Assembly (NCBI RefSeq): GCF_024139115.2
Contig: NW_026943215.1
Coordinates: 85,238-149,237 of the forward strand
Direction: 5' to 3'
Length of the DNA stretch: 64,000 bases
Origin: Armigeres subalbatus
Taxonomy: Eukaryota; Arthropoda; Insecta; Diptera; Culicidae
A model generated the notes under the pieces. That model was not told the DNA's origin, did no database searches, and saw only the letters and a list, made by a program, of their open reading frames with translations. Of the stretch, positions 1 through 11,440 are shown piece by piece (within the stretch, counting starts at the first letter, position 1; each line of letters opens with the position of its first letter). The position numbers and the translations under genes are program-made.

Positions 1-2590
1 ACACGGAAGACAAAGATCTGAAGAAATGTAGTTGAGATAGACTTCAGGAATCTTGAACGACGAGTTAGTTCAAGCATATTATCGAAGTTATCTAAGACAA
101 GTGTTACTTGTTCCACATTTGATGAGTATTCTTAGTGAGAGCTCCCAGTAACGGTGCTTTAAAGGAGTGACTCCAGCAAGCACCTCCAGGCTCATGTTAT
201 GCGTTGAATGCATGCAGCCAAGGGCACATGCAAACAACGATACTGAATTCGTTCCAATTTGATCAGGTGGCAGTCAGCTGCTGAGAGGAAGCGAAAGAGC
301 CATATTCTAAAACAGAGAGAATAGTCCGTTCTATAGAGTTTGATGAGGTCTTCCGGGTGAGCACCCACCAGGTTCCGGAGATAGAACGTAGAAAATGGAT
401 CCTTTTCCGGCATTTTGTATCAAATACTCAAAATGGAGTTTCAAGACATTTAGAATCAACACGACCCCAAGGTATTTAGAAGATAAAATTGGTTGATGTC
501 ATCATTCAACAGTTTTAGTTTCAGTTGAGCTGGGTACCGCTTCCTAGTAAACACAACCAACTGAATTTTTGCGGTGAAACTCGATCCCAGATTTCTGGCC
601 CAAACAGTCAGATTATCCAGGGTACTTTGCAATGGTCCTTAAGACAGCTACATGGACCTCTTGAGAGACCACGGCATCATCTGCAAGTTGTCTGAGCGCA
701 TTGTCCTTCCAAACAATTGTCAATATCTTTAACATAGAAATTATAAAGCAAGGACTTAAATACATCCTTGGGAAGGCCCATGTAGCTATTTCTGGAAGTT
801 GTCAGAGCGCGAGTGGAAGTTCATTTGTTTTTCTGACAACAAATTACAAGAAATTGTTCAAAATAACGGTAATCCACACTGTGCAGATTGTCTGACAGTA
901 CTTCTATGAAACTGAATCAAAGCGCCCTTAATATCCAAGAATACTGAAGCCACTCTTTCGCAAAGGCCAGCTGAATATCTGAAGAGAGCAACGCTAGACA
1001 ATCGTTTGTTCCTTTACCTTTTCGAAAACCAAACTGAGTATTTGAGAGTAATGCATTTTGTTCGACCCAATGGTCGACTCTTGAAAGGATCATTTTCTCT
1101 ATAACTTTCTATGCATGAGCAGATGGCAATCGGTCGGTATGAATTGTGATTAGACGCTGGTTTTCCAGGCTTTTGAATAGCATACTTTCACCTGTCGCCA
1201 TTCAGGTGGCACAAGTTGTACTCCCAAAACAGTTGTACAGGCAAGTAATCGTCTTTTGCGATATCTGGGAGGTTTTAAGAAGATTGAATTTGATGTTATC
1301 GCATCCGGAGCAGAGTTATTCGATGAAGAGAGACATAGAAAGTCCAGCATTGTGAATGGTCCACCCAAAGAACCGGGATCAGTGACTGATTCTCGAAATA
1401 GCGGTTCTGCTGGTACGGAATCTGGGCAGACCTTTTTGCGAAGTTGAATATCCATCGATTGGAGTATTCTTCACTCTCATTGGTGGAAATGCGGTTCCGC
1501 ATGTTGCGAGCCGTTTCAGAGTGTTGTCATTGAGGTTTCTCGTGATAGTCCTCGACAAACGTCGCCAGTAGCTACGTTTTTTGCCTTGAGAAGATTTTTG
1601 AGTTTTCTTCGAGCCTCAAATACTCTTCAAAGCTCGGACCTTCCGTGTTTACGGAAGACCTTGAAGGCACTGATTCTCAGAATACAACTTAGTACATTCA
1701 TCATCCCATCCAGGAGTGGCTGGTCTTCTGATGACAGATGTACTTGGAACGCGTCGTTTCTGAGCTTCTAGTGCGCTTTTTTGAATCAACTCAGTAAGGA
1801 ATCGATATTCATCCAAAGGGGAAGAGTATCAGTTGATTCAATACCAATTTTACCGCCGATGCATTTTGCCAGTCAATGTTCTTTCGAGATCGAAAGAACA
1901 TTAACTGGCTCAGATTGTTGATAGCCACTCTAATTGTGGTGACTATCGGCATATGGTCACTACCATGGGGATCTTGAATTACCTTCCACGTGCAATCTAA
2001 TGATAGTGAATTTGAACAAAAGACAGATCAATACGGCTTTTTGACCATTTGGTCCTATTCGAGTTACTTCACCAGTGTTCAAAATATTCAAATTGAAATC
2101 GTCACACAAATCATAGAAATAGGCGCTCTATAATCGTCATACGTTTCGCCCATCCAATAATACCATGCGTTCTATCACCCAATATCAATACTGGAGATGA
2201 TAGGAGGGAGACTGCGCTCCAAAGATGTCGACGATTAAGAGGCATTTGGAGGAATGACACAGTAAAGATCTTTATTCTTCACATTTACTTGGCATGCGGC
2301 GATTTCTAAGCCGGAACAATCGGAATGGGAATTCTGTGAGTAGCATTTTGATCCCCAAAGAACGCCACCATAATGATCATTCCGATCTTGGCGAATAAAT
2401 TAAAATCGTGGAAGTTGATTTGTCTTCGGAAGAAAGCCATGTTTCAAGAGTGTAAATATGTCGCAATCGGAATTCGTAAAATTTGAACACGTCTAATTTA
2501 TTTTTCAGACTATGACAGTTCCACGCAGCACAGTGATTGTATCTTGGGTATTGGCGTTTATCCATCGAAAGATACAATTCCTGCAAGAAG
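1..2590 (-). pseudogene. I-type non-LTR retrotransposon, ORF2 (endonuclease-RT), copy A
   Basis: ORF2 would encode an apurinic-type endonuclease and a reverse transcriptase that copy the element into chromosomal DNA. Seen on the minus strand: an endonuclease start near 2586-2380 with the motif WNCHSLKNKLDVF and, further on, a TWLSSEDK motif; the RT N-terminal segment at 1455-1150 with NNSAPD and WRQVKV; and the RT C-terminal segment at 413-192 with GAHPEDLIKLY and KLERIQYRCL. The last two align by eye with the better preserved plus-strand copy at 23.3-26.3 kb. The reading is broken by many stops and shifts. The sequence from 190 to 1 still reads as RT C-terminus, so the 3' end lies outside the window. 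Assignment to the I group rests on this order and on the RNase H of the sister copy. Confidence 0.75.
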
Positions 2591-2899
2591 GCCTGAACAT
2601 CAATTGCTTCAGATAACTTTCCACCGTTGGTATAAAAGGCAAGATAGGCCTCAATGAATTGGAATATTAAATAAATTCAAAACGGTCCACAAGGTCCTAA
2701 GGAGATCAACCTCGCTTGGACGGAATACTTTTACTAGAAGTGCGAATTACTTTTTTCTTTCGTTGATTCTCTAGCCGGATGTTTCTTCGAAACATCGGAT
2801 TTTCAATGGCGGGAATGTCTTACTGCAACTAGGATCAAAAAGCAGTAGGGACAGGTTGCTTCGGATTTAAATAAACCCCATTACCTTCAGATTTTGTCG

Positions 2900-3852
2900 T
2901 TTTATGTGATTTTGTTCTCTTGGCGCGATCCCGGAAGACGGTTGCTTCCTCTTTTCGGCACGTGTACCTCCGCAGAAATCATCCATATCGGCTGCGTCAG
3001 AGTCCAATTCATCAATGGATATGGAATCAAATAATCACTTACACGAACGGTGGCTGAAATAGCTCGATGCAGTGGCTGTGGCGGATGTGTCTTCGACTTA
3101 ACCATTTCCGCATACGACTGCTTGGAGCGCTGTACCAACGAGCGCTTCACTTTTGGTGCGCTTTTTGTACACCGGCATTCCTGCAAACCATGGGGAGGAT
3201 AAACCACAATAAGCACATTTTGTTGCCTGTTGCTGGCAGGACTCCTCCGATGCCTTCAGAACATTTGCCAAACGTGTTGTTCACAAACTCGCAGTGTGAC
3301 CAAGTTGTGCAATTGGTCGTTAAATAACTTGGCACAAAAAGACGCACCGGAAATAGCATGTTTTCAATATCAACATATTTTGGGAGCATCGAACCGAACG
3401 TCACCCGAAGCGAACCTGACTTGAATATATCTTCTTCCATACGTGGCTGCTGAATGCAATTCTGCAGTCCAGAATATCCACGTAGACTATTGCATTCTTA
3501 GGCGGCCTTTTCCCGAAGTACATCCTTGCAAGTCAGGCTCGCTGCGTTGATCACCTTCAATTTCGACCTCTCGCGAGGACATAAACCTATATTCAACATT
3601 GTACGCCCTGTCGCCAGCAATTTCATCTGCCACCTGGTATGTGTGCGGTGATGCGTAGTTTGTTCCGTTGATCTGGCTAAAATGCTTCGGAAAACGACGC
3701 GTCAAACTCTCGTTTAATGCGAGAAAATCTAGGCTTTTACTTTCGCCGAAAGAAACAACCCAAGGCCCAGGCGAAGCGCATGGTACAATCGAGTGCCCTC
3801 CATCTTTAGCAGGCACATTGCCTCCAGTCTCCGCTCCATTCTCACCCCGCAA
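2900..3852 (-). pseudogene. I-type element ORF1 (gag-like), copy A
   Basis: ORF1 proteins of I-type elements bind element RNA through an RRM-like region and CCHC knuckles. The minus strand opens with ATG at 3852-3850 and reads about 121 residues to 3487. It then continues in another frame at 3440-3147 (motifs KYVDIENMLFPVRLFVP and a decayed cysteine cluster) and again at 3216-2902 (motif RSLVQRSKQSYAEM, matched by a similar stretch in copy B near 22720-22770). At least two frameshifts are needed. It lies directly 5' of ORF2 in the same orientation, as expected for this class. It is not functional. Confidence 0.7.
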
Positions 3853-4085
3853 GGTGGAAGGATAATTTTGCTTATACTAACTTAAAACTAATAGCAAATT
3901 AGAAAACAAATTAAAAAAACTAATTTGATTAATTCTAAGCAGTCCACTCTGTATCAAACAGGGAGAACAATAAAAGTTTTGCCACTTATCTGCCCCTGCT
4001 GCTGAGGTACAGCAGTAACAATAGCTCCTGCTTCACTGGCGTCGCCAGAAGCAGCTACTTCACTCGCCGACAGCGATCGCCTTGG
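3853..4085. other. Leader of copy A and unassigned sequence
   Basis: No gene is recognised. The first part is A/T-rich and may be the 5' leader of the minus-strand I-type element. The minus strand from about 4090 to 3970 has an open stretch rich in Ala, Ser and Gln that ends in a stop near 3968; it is too short to assign. Confidence 0.35.
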
Positions 4086-4089
4086 ATCC

Positions 4090-4930
4090 GTAGGTAGAAC
4101 AAAACAATGGCCTTTTCACTACCGAACACAATCCGCGATGAGACACAGCCTACACGTCTGGCTCGTTCGAACTATCGGCACGGAATGATCCCGAAGCTTA
4201 CCAGACTGATCAAAGCAACGGTGGATGATGTGCAAAACGGTAAGATTTCGCGAAAACCCAGTTCGTTGAATCGCGCCGGGGACTGACAAGGTGATGGACT
4301 TCGCCTGTTGTTCAACATTGCTAGAAGGTGTCATGCGAGAGCCGGGTGTAACAGCCGGGTAGATTTTCAACAGATCCAGTCAATTTATTTGCTTCGCGGA
4401 TGACATGGACATTGTCGGCCGAACATTTGCAAAGGGCAGAACTGTACCGCCTGAAACGTGAAGCAACAAAAGTTGGACTGGTGGTGAATGCGTCAAAGAC
4501 AAAGCGCATGCTTGTGGGCGGAACCGAGCGCGAAAGCCTGGGAAGCAGTGTTACGATAGACGGGGATACCTTCGAGGTGGTCGAGGAATTCGTCTACCTC
4601 GGATCCTTCTAACGGCTGACAACAACGTTAGTCGTGAAACATCGGCGCATCATCTGTGGAAGTCGGGCTCACTGGGCTCAGAAGAAACTGCGGTCGAAAA
4701 GATCTGCCACCGCACCAAATGTAGCGCGTACAAGACGCTAAGACCGGTTGTCCTCTGGACATGAAAGATGGACAATGCTCGAGAGGACTTGCAAGCACTG
4801 GAGTAACTCTACGGCGAACCCAGTATCCAGAAGGTAACAAAGCCGGAAGGGTACGATGGGCAGGACATGCTGCAAGAATGCCGGACAGCAACGACTTGGC
4901 GAGCGTGGGGCGTATCCGCATTTTCTTCAA
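4090..4930 (+). pseudogene. RTE-type retrotransposon, RT 3' half (fragment 1)
   Basis: This is the distal part of a reverse transcriptase from an RTE/JAM1-like element, the group whose endonuclease part is often annotated as craniofacial development protein 2-like. Visible in several frames: the catalytic box FADDMDIVG near 4393-4420, then KREATKVGLVVNASKTK, GDTFEVVEEFVYLGS up to 4612, and C-terminal pieces near 4750-4900. The same motifs occur in the copy at 43.1-44.45 kb. Frameshifts and stops make it a pseudogene. A minus-strand piece of the same family follows immediately. Confidence 0.75.
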
Positions 4931-4939
4931 GTCGAGTCA

Positions 4940-5640
4940 AGGTACAACTATGTGATGGAATTGAATGGATTGTGCAAACTCGTTCTATGACAAGTGATTT
5001 TGTCTGTTCCACGCCAGTTTGTATCGTGCCTCGTTTGCATTCGTGCGGTGATGTTAATCTTGCCAAGGTATTCTTTCCTCCATATCAGTCCTCACATTCG
5101 CCGCCATACCAGTCGTTTCTCTGATCCAGGATGACGTACCAAGTGCAGCGGTTGCAGTGCTACCAATGGTGGATAGAATATCTCCAGAAATCTTCAAGAA
5201 GCTATGCTCTTCTGTTGGGAGTGCACTCCAGCAGCAGCGTGCATTCTGGAACTAGTCTACCGTCTTGTAGCCACCCAATGTTGAGCGCGCCGCCTGACTT
5301 TGACTCGTGTTGTAAACGTCGAGAGTTTTGGGTGCAGGCATACCGTATTACAGGTATACAGGCATCCGTTTTGGTTTGGTGATTCGCATGAGGCCTTCTT
5401 GCGGATGAAGAAAAGCTCTGACTCTCATTCCACAGGAGGCTGCAAAGTTATGCATCGTTGGCCGTTGTCGTACGATACGGTATGCAGACTGTCCGGTCCG
5501 ATCACGGGTCTACATTACCTTCCTACCTGAGCGTTCATGTCGCCGAAGACGATTTTGACGGTACGCAGGGCATCCATTATATATTCCAGCTGTACATAGA
5601 ACGCTTCTTTTCGTCGCCATAAATTGCAAAAATCAGAGAC
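4940..5640 (-). pseudogene. RTE-type retrotransposon, endonuclease/linker piece, inverted
   Basis: On the minus strand the segment 5620-5515 reads KEAFYVQLEY and GDMNAQVGR, the endonuclease motif also seen at 38.6-38.7 kb. Broken linker sequence of the same family follows down to about 4940. It abuts the plus-strand RT half of the same family, so the two halves face in opposite directions. Either two fragments landed side by side or one element was inverted after insertion. Confidence 0.6.
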
Positions 5641-5677
5641 ATGGTATATGCGTTTCATGGAATAGTGATTTCTATTT

Positions 5678-5731
5678 TTGTATGATATTCTATTAAATTT
5701 TTCATACAAAATTAATAGAATATCATACAAA
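5678..5731. repeat. Short perfect palindrome
   Basis: Two 20-base arms (5678-5697 and 5712-5731) are exact reverse complements around a short AT-rich loop. It may be the core of a small palindromic MITE; no target duplication was found. Confidence 0.6.
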
Positions 5732-5739
5732 GTGGACAA

Positions 5740-7437
5740 AGATGGACAAATGAAATATCATGGAGTTGATGTGCCTGAATGTACTCTCCAGAATACGATT
5801 TAAGCTTTTGCTATTTACTACTCGCTGCATTAGAATACTCAGAAAAATGTCACTTTTCATGAAAAACGCTTATAATATGCTTGAAAATAGTATCAACCAT
5901 CTTATGTAACCAAAGATGCGCTATCCAAAGACCGGGAAGCGATGCTAAGACTGTTTTTGAAAATATTTTGTATTGATGAAAGTGGAAGCTAAAAACTATT
6001 TTTAAATTTAGAAATTTTGTCATAAAACATCACCTATATGAGACAAAATATGTTATTATAAAATGCTTAGAATTAAATTCTCTACAACTTTAGAATAAAT
6101 GATCTCCTAATTCAAAAGATTAAACACATCTCCAAAAAATTACTCAAGCAAACCACCCAAATGACAACTTACTCTAGCACTGATGGTTCGAATTATCGAT
6201 TTATGTCGTGAAATTTGACGAATCCGTCCATTGTGTCCGGAATTTCCAATTGAAAACTGCATTCAGATCGCCATAATTGCTTTTCAAATCTCGTGCATGT
6301 AAGTTTCTCAACCAAACAAAAAATGCGTATCCTCTAAATATTTTTTTTTAAATTTTTCCCAAAATCAATATTTTTGGACAAGAATTTAGAATGTATAAAA
6401 TCTCATTTTGCCAAAAGATCAATATGGAGTTTTTCATACGGTTCCATTAAAGCTGACATCACCTTCCCTTAGCATGAAGGTGGAATACTCACAGAAAACG
6501 AAATATTGTCCACGACCAAACGCATGTCCTTGCGTTACGTTGTGTGAGAAAGCTCTCGCAAACGGACAACAAAACGGCAATTAGAATCTAAAGCTGTATT
6601 TCGAACAGAAACTCAACAAACCAAAGTGAAAGTGACCTCTGAAGCTCCGCACACAGATACGTGTTTTAATTAAATTCAGTGATTTAATTTGATGTTGATT
6701 CGGTTCGTCCCCATTAGGGCGCATTGCCATCGTCTGAGTTGGAAGACGTGGTCAGTGACCATACGTAACAAATTCACATCGGAAGGGTGAGAGAACACAA
6801 GAAAGATTCCAACCCACCGATAGGGCCGAAACACTTAACATCTTAAGACCGGATCAAGATGTGAGTTAAGACGACGGTTTTAATAAGTTTTCCGAACAAG
6901 GGTCAAAAAATTCCTGTGCCGGTCGACCTGGGTTGGATCATCCCAACGAACGGTTGAGTAGTTGATGATATGGTTTCAGTGTTCAATCTTCAATCAACAG
7001 CGTCAAGGCGAGTAAGCATGGCACAATTTATATGAACTAGCGGGAAGAATTTACTGCTCATCCGGTAAGAACTTTGAAATATTAGGATTTTAGAGATTAG
7101 ATAATTATGAGTTCATGACTATCTATTGACAGCGCCCGTTACATAAAATATGTACATTCGTCAATCATCAAAATAGGACAACTTTACTCTTCATATTATA
7201 GCTTTTTTATTTTTCGATAAAATCACCCGCGCTTTCGGAGCCCTTCGTGATAAATTAAGAGTAGTAAATGTCACTACTGAGCGTAATTGAAAGACTACAA
7301 CGCTTCTAGGGGTAAAAGAGTGGAAAGTATGAATTTTCCCATAATTTAATCGATTTTTCCAAATCAATTCATGCCTGTTGAGCACCCACTTAGACTTGAC
7401 GGATCTGACTGAATTTTTAAGGTAGCTTTTGGCAGCA
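5740..7437. other. AT-rich DNA without recognisable genes
   Basis: No open frame of note, no transposon protein motif and no clear terminal repeat. It may be host intron or intergenic sequence. Confidence 0.5.
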
Positions 7438-7462
7438 NNNNNNNNNNNNNNNNNNNNNNNNN
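7438..7462. other. Assembly gap, 25 N
   Basis: Exactly 25 undetermined bases, the same number as the gap at 46782-46806. This suggests a fixed-size spacer rather than a measured distance. Confidence 0.95.
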
Positions 7463-7881
7463 CAAAATCGGATTGCTCACTGTGCTGTGGTTCGCAAATC
7501 GAATGACTAAGTGCACTCGCACCCCACCGTTTGCTGTTCTGCGGCAAATCCATCCACCGCCCTTCGAACCGCATAAAATAAAAGGTCATCAAAGTCTCTT
7601 GGGAAAATCGTGCATCTCGTCTCGGTCGTCTTCGTCGTCGTCGCGCGTTTGCTCCGCTGGCGCAGTCACCCGACCGGCCTCGATTGGCCTTCAGACCCCA
7701 GTGCAGATCCCAGACCTTCCCTACTTTGCTTCTGTTTAATCGCGGTGCGGTGCGGATCCGTTGCAAGTAGACAGGTCGCTTTTAGCAGATCAGAGTGGAT
7801 TAGTGTTAATTGCGATGAATTGATTCATGCTGTTGTGATCGTCCATAATACATCCGAATGTGCCAGCCACCAGCAACTTAC
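7463..7881. other. Single-copy-looking GC-richer DNA next to the CBM14 exon
   Basis: This stretch is less AT-rich than its surroundings, carries CGTC-type repeats near 7620-7660, and shows no transposon motif. It may be host intron or regulatory DNA. An AT-rich box lies near 7571-7580, but no promoter can be asserted. Confidence 0.35.
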
Positions 7882-8059
7882 ACCAACCCGGACACTTTGA
7901 CGCAACGTGGAACATCTGGCACTGGGTTCTGAGTCGGCGTAATAACCGCCGAGGATTTTGTCGCGACATGTGAAGTGGTTTGGGATATTGTCCAGACTGT
8001 AGCGTGGTCCGGACAGAACCGGCCATCGTTGCTGATAATTGCCGTCGTTAGGATGAGCG
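7882..8059 (-). pseudogene. Exon-like segment of a CBM14 (peritrophin-A type) chitin-binding protein
   Basis: CBM14 domains bind chitin extracellularly in cuticle or peritrophic matrix. On the minus strand a pyrimidine-rich acceptor (TTCTATTCTTTTCAG, ending at 8060) opens an exon that reads cleanly for about 47 codons, including IPNHFTCRDKILGGYYADSE. That is the typical start of the domain: a Cys, then a GYYAD turn. The next block (CQMFHV, then VKVSG) lies in two other frames, each reached by one missing base: one in the GAACCC stretch and one before GCGTCAAAG. The exon ends at a GTAAGT donor (7881-7876). Length (178 bp, 180 with the missing bases) and borders fit a middle exon of a Cpap1-like single-domain protein. 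Other exons are not seen here; introns may be long. The lost bases could be real decay or consensus errors. Confidence 0.7.
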
Positions 8060-8529
8060 CTGAAAAGAATAGAAAGGAAATCATCTATTAGTATTAAATT
8101 ATCTTGTGGGTAATCTTCTGAAAGCAAAAATAGTGTTTTAATATCGATTAGGTCTATAATCCATCTTGAAGTAATCGCTTCAGAATGGAATAGTTTCCTA
8201 CCATCTTAGGCACGCGGATCTGGCCAATCAACAATATAATTTAGTTATAGATGTTTGGGTACATTAACCTAGCTTGCATAGTTATAGCTTTTGGGGATCA
8301 AAGTCTTTTTCTGCAATAAGGTATCGACTGTGACCCGTTACATGGGATCGCGTGAAATAGTGGAGTAAATCGAGTCATATTGTCAGGTTCTCCTCAGTGA
8401 TAATATGACCCCTGACCGAACCCTGAAGAAGTTGAGCCGTTACTGGCATCTGGCTGCTGAGGCAGAAGAGTGTTATAGGAATTTTTGGAAATATTCAAAT
8501 CAGAGTTGAATGATGAAAGTGGATTGTTT
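8060..8529. other. Non-coding DNA upstream of the CBM14 exon
   Basis: No gene or transposon motif was recognised. Its position fits an intron of the minus-strand CBM14 gene. Confidence 0.35.
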
Positions 8530-8661
8530 TTACCTTTCTCGTATACTAAGTATACATAAAGGCTATATGATCACTCCAAAACCTAACTTTTGATAGAAGA
8601 AGTGTTATATACAAATCGACTCAGCTCGACGAATTGAGGTGATGTCTGTTTGTGTGTATGT
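8530..8661. repeat. Left half of an older interspersed repeat interrupted by the R1-type element
   Basis: The sequence ends in the simple run GTGTGTATGT (8652-8661). The same ten bases recur at 13370-13379 on the far side of the R1-type element, so the repeat seems to have been split there. Its other half (about 13370-13618) has a second, partial copy at 17621-17797. Confidence 0.5.
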
Positions 8662-9254
8662 ATTTTTTTTTCTTCCTAAACAATGGAGGGAGGCAGGACT
8701 GCATCCTCGACCCGCTAAACCGTTTCCATTGTCGCCAAGCCCATCGTCCCTCCGGTACAACCAGATAGTAATGCTTCAAAGGGGGGTCAGTGCACAACGC
8801 ACTCTGAGGTTAGCTGCGTGTCCTTGCAGCATCGAACATCGTGACTCGCTTTTTAGAAGAACACCATGGCGATACGATGCCAGCGCATTGCCGGCTTTCC
8901 AGGTGGCCTTACCACGTCATATGCCCTCGGAAGGTGGGAAGGTCGACTTCGCGCTCGCTTCCCTCTGCACGACTGGTATCAAGAATGATGATGCCGCGTG
9001 CACAAACTGACCTCTCTGCGATAGGGCATATTCGCCAACACAGAGGAACTTGCCGACGCGGTGCCTACGCCTGCCCTAGCCTTGACGAGGACCCTTTCCG
9101 TCCTCGGCTCGGAACCCGCAGGTTGACCGACGCCGCTATAGCGGCGATACCTAGTTGTTCTTCGCGCGGCCTTGTTCGATAAAAGGATCGAATTTGACCA
9201 CAGGGCACCGGTATGACCCATGATGCCGACTCCGAACCCTTGGACCCTCTTATT

Positions 9255-11440
9255 TGCGCCTGAACCAGCCATTCCTCGAGTCCACGCGCCACCTTCTGTG
9301 TAGCTCCGAGACGATTTGGACGATAGCCGATAAAACGGCGTTCCAGCCAACTTCATCTTTACATCCTCGAACCAGGTTGTTCCGGGTAGTGTCCAGACCA
9401 CATGTGGCCACGCATTGTGCGAAAACGCGGGCCGCCGTTTCCTCTAAACCTGCGCAACCGGACACCTGGTGAAGCTGCCCCCATACCTCAGTATGGACAG
9501 AGTGACACTAGCAAGAAGCTTGCGCTTGCTGGCATAAACGCAGAGCTATTGGACATCATCCGGGACAATGCCACTATAGCAGTGGAGGCACGCTTGCAGG
9601 CGTAATTGACGTGGCTACCAAAGGTGAGCTTATCGTCGATCATTACCCCAAGAGTTTGATGGAGCATTCAGAGGTGACCTGCAGTTGCTCGCCCTTATCA
9701 CCGCTTGTTGCTCCGACTTTCGGTTGTTAACAACAACCACCTCAGTCTTGTGGTGAGCGTTCTAACTGCCTGAACTCATCCACTCCTCCACAATTGCGAT
9801 CGAGTGGGCTGCAGTCAATTTCACTCTTCGATCGATTCGCCGTAGAACTCAGCGTAATATCGTCAGCGATGCCGACGATTACCACGCCCACGGAACTTCA
9901 ACCTCGAGACAGCGTCGCTATGACGTTCCATAACACCGGACCCAGTATGGAACCTTGCGGAACTCTTGACGCACCTGACCGCCTCCGTGTCGTATACCAG
10001 TACTCGATTCTGGAAGTAGCTGAGAGTTTTGTGCCGGTCGAATTCCAAGACGGGGAGCGCACCTGCAATAGCGCGCCAACTGGCACTATTGAGTGCATTC
10101 CTACGTTGGTCGAGAGTTACTACTGCACAATAACAATCTCCTCTCCTCTTACGCTTGATAGCTATCTCCGCGGATTTGGTAACCGACAAGATAATGTCTA
10201 CGGTCGACTTATCCTTTCGGAAGCCAAACTGGTTACTCGATAGACCATCCGCACCCTCCGTGCGTGTTAACAATCTGTTGAGGATGATCTTCTCGAGCAC
10301 TTCCTGCCGTATCAAGCAGGCATATTGGTCTGTATGCCGACGGATGCCCTGGTGGTTTTCCCGCCTTTGGCAAGGACCAGGATCTGCCTTTTCCATGCTT
10401 CAGAGAAGACTCCCTCGTTTGGGCATCTCTGCATGACAGATCTGAACATCTCGGGAGCCTCAGCAATGGCCGCTTTGATGGTTAGGTTCGGAATACTTTC
10501 CGGTCCTGGCGCTTTATCTACACTAAAGGACTGTGCAATCTCCGCAAGTTCCGCCACGGTTACTATTCCCTCGTCGAGCACCTTGGCCTCTGGCAGCTCC
10601 ACAAAGTGAGGCCAGGGACTTGTGTCATATCGTGAGAAGAGCCCCGCGGTGATCCTTCCAGCATATCTGAAGACGCTCTGTAGGGGCCATCGCCACGTGT
10701 ATTGGCTATTACGACCCTACCTAGCAGCACACATGTTTCATAGGTTACTGCAACTTATATGTGACCAGATTTAGTCACAATCAAGTTGCTACAACCATTT
10801 TTGTCTAACTTGTGCTGCTCGGGTATAGGCGTCACCCCATGGATTCGCGTTGGCACTTTGACACAGGCCCTAGAAGCAGGCTTTTTGCTTGATCTAATTC
10901 TGTCTTTAGAGCGGCTCTAGTCGCCACTCGTCGTTCAATACGCTACTCTTCTGCATGCTCGCTGCATCCGCCTCCGTGCCCAGGGAAGGCGCGGCGCAGG
11001 TTCGTAATTGCTAAGCGGTGGCCTCCATCCTAGGGTGGACTTTCCAGGCATGGTGTCGCGCACGCGCAGAGTACTGTTACCAGCCGTTCTCCGCCCAGAC
11101 CGAGAGTATTGTGCTGCGGCGAGGCGCTATCACCACCGGCCTACGCCCTATCAAGTTAGACGTCAAACAATTTAGCATACGACGAACTGCTCGATCGACC
11201 ATCGAGGAGGCAGTAGCAGCTGCAGAAGAAGACTCCGTTGATTTTGGCAATGACTGGGTATTTCCCGTTGTCGATATCGCCGCCATTTTAGACAACCCTT
11301 TTAGACACGGTGACCCAATTACTCTCCTGGCGGGTACCCGGTAAAGATCTGCTATGATGGCGATATATCGTCCTCCATTCAGCACTCGTCTGACACAGAG
11401 TTGCTGGGCTGCATCACAGTGGTTCAGGTTTAGTACCTGC
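9255..11440 (-). pseudogene. R1-type ORF2 (endonuclease-RT), copy 1
   Basis: Minus-strand pieces in order: endonuclease start with VLNLNHCDAAQQ and AIIADLYRVPAR (about 11435-11250); a deletion of the rest of the endonuclease; linker; the RT N-terminus with TVAELAEIAQSFSVDKAPG and PEMFRSVMQRC (10602-10320); fingers and palm with SSNQFGFRKDKSTVD and YFQNRVLVYDTEA (10290-9960); and the C-terminal cysteine region near 9465-9255. Frames change many times. A MITE splits the linker at 10720-10823. Compared with copy 2 it keeps slightly different endonuclease residues but has more frameshifts. Confidence 0.75.
10720..10823. mobile_element. 104 bp TA-flanked MITE with a visible empty site
   Basis: The ends CCTAGCAGCACA and TGTGCTGCTCGGG are imperfect inverted repeats, flanked by TA at 10718-10719 and 10824-10825. 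The matching place in the R1-type copy 2 (around 53008, plus strand) reads straight through without the insert, which gives the pre-insertion sequence. TA duplication fits a Tc1/mariner-type source. Confidence 0.85.
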
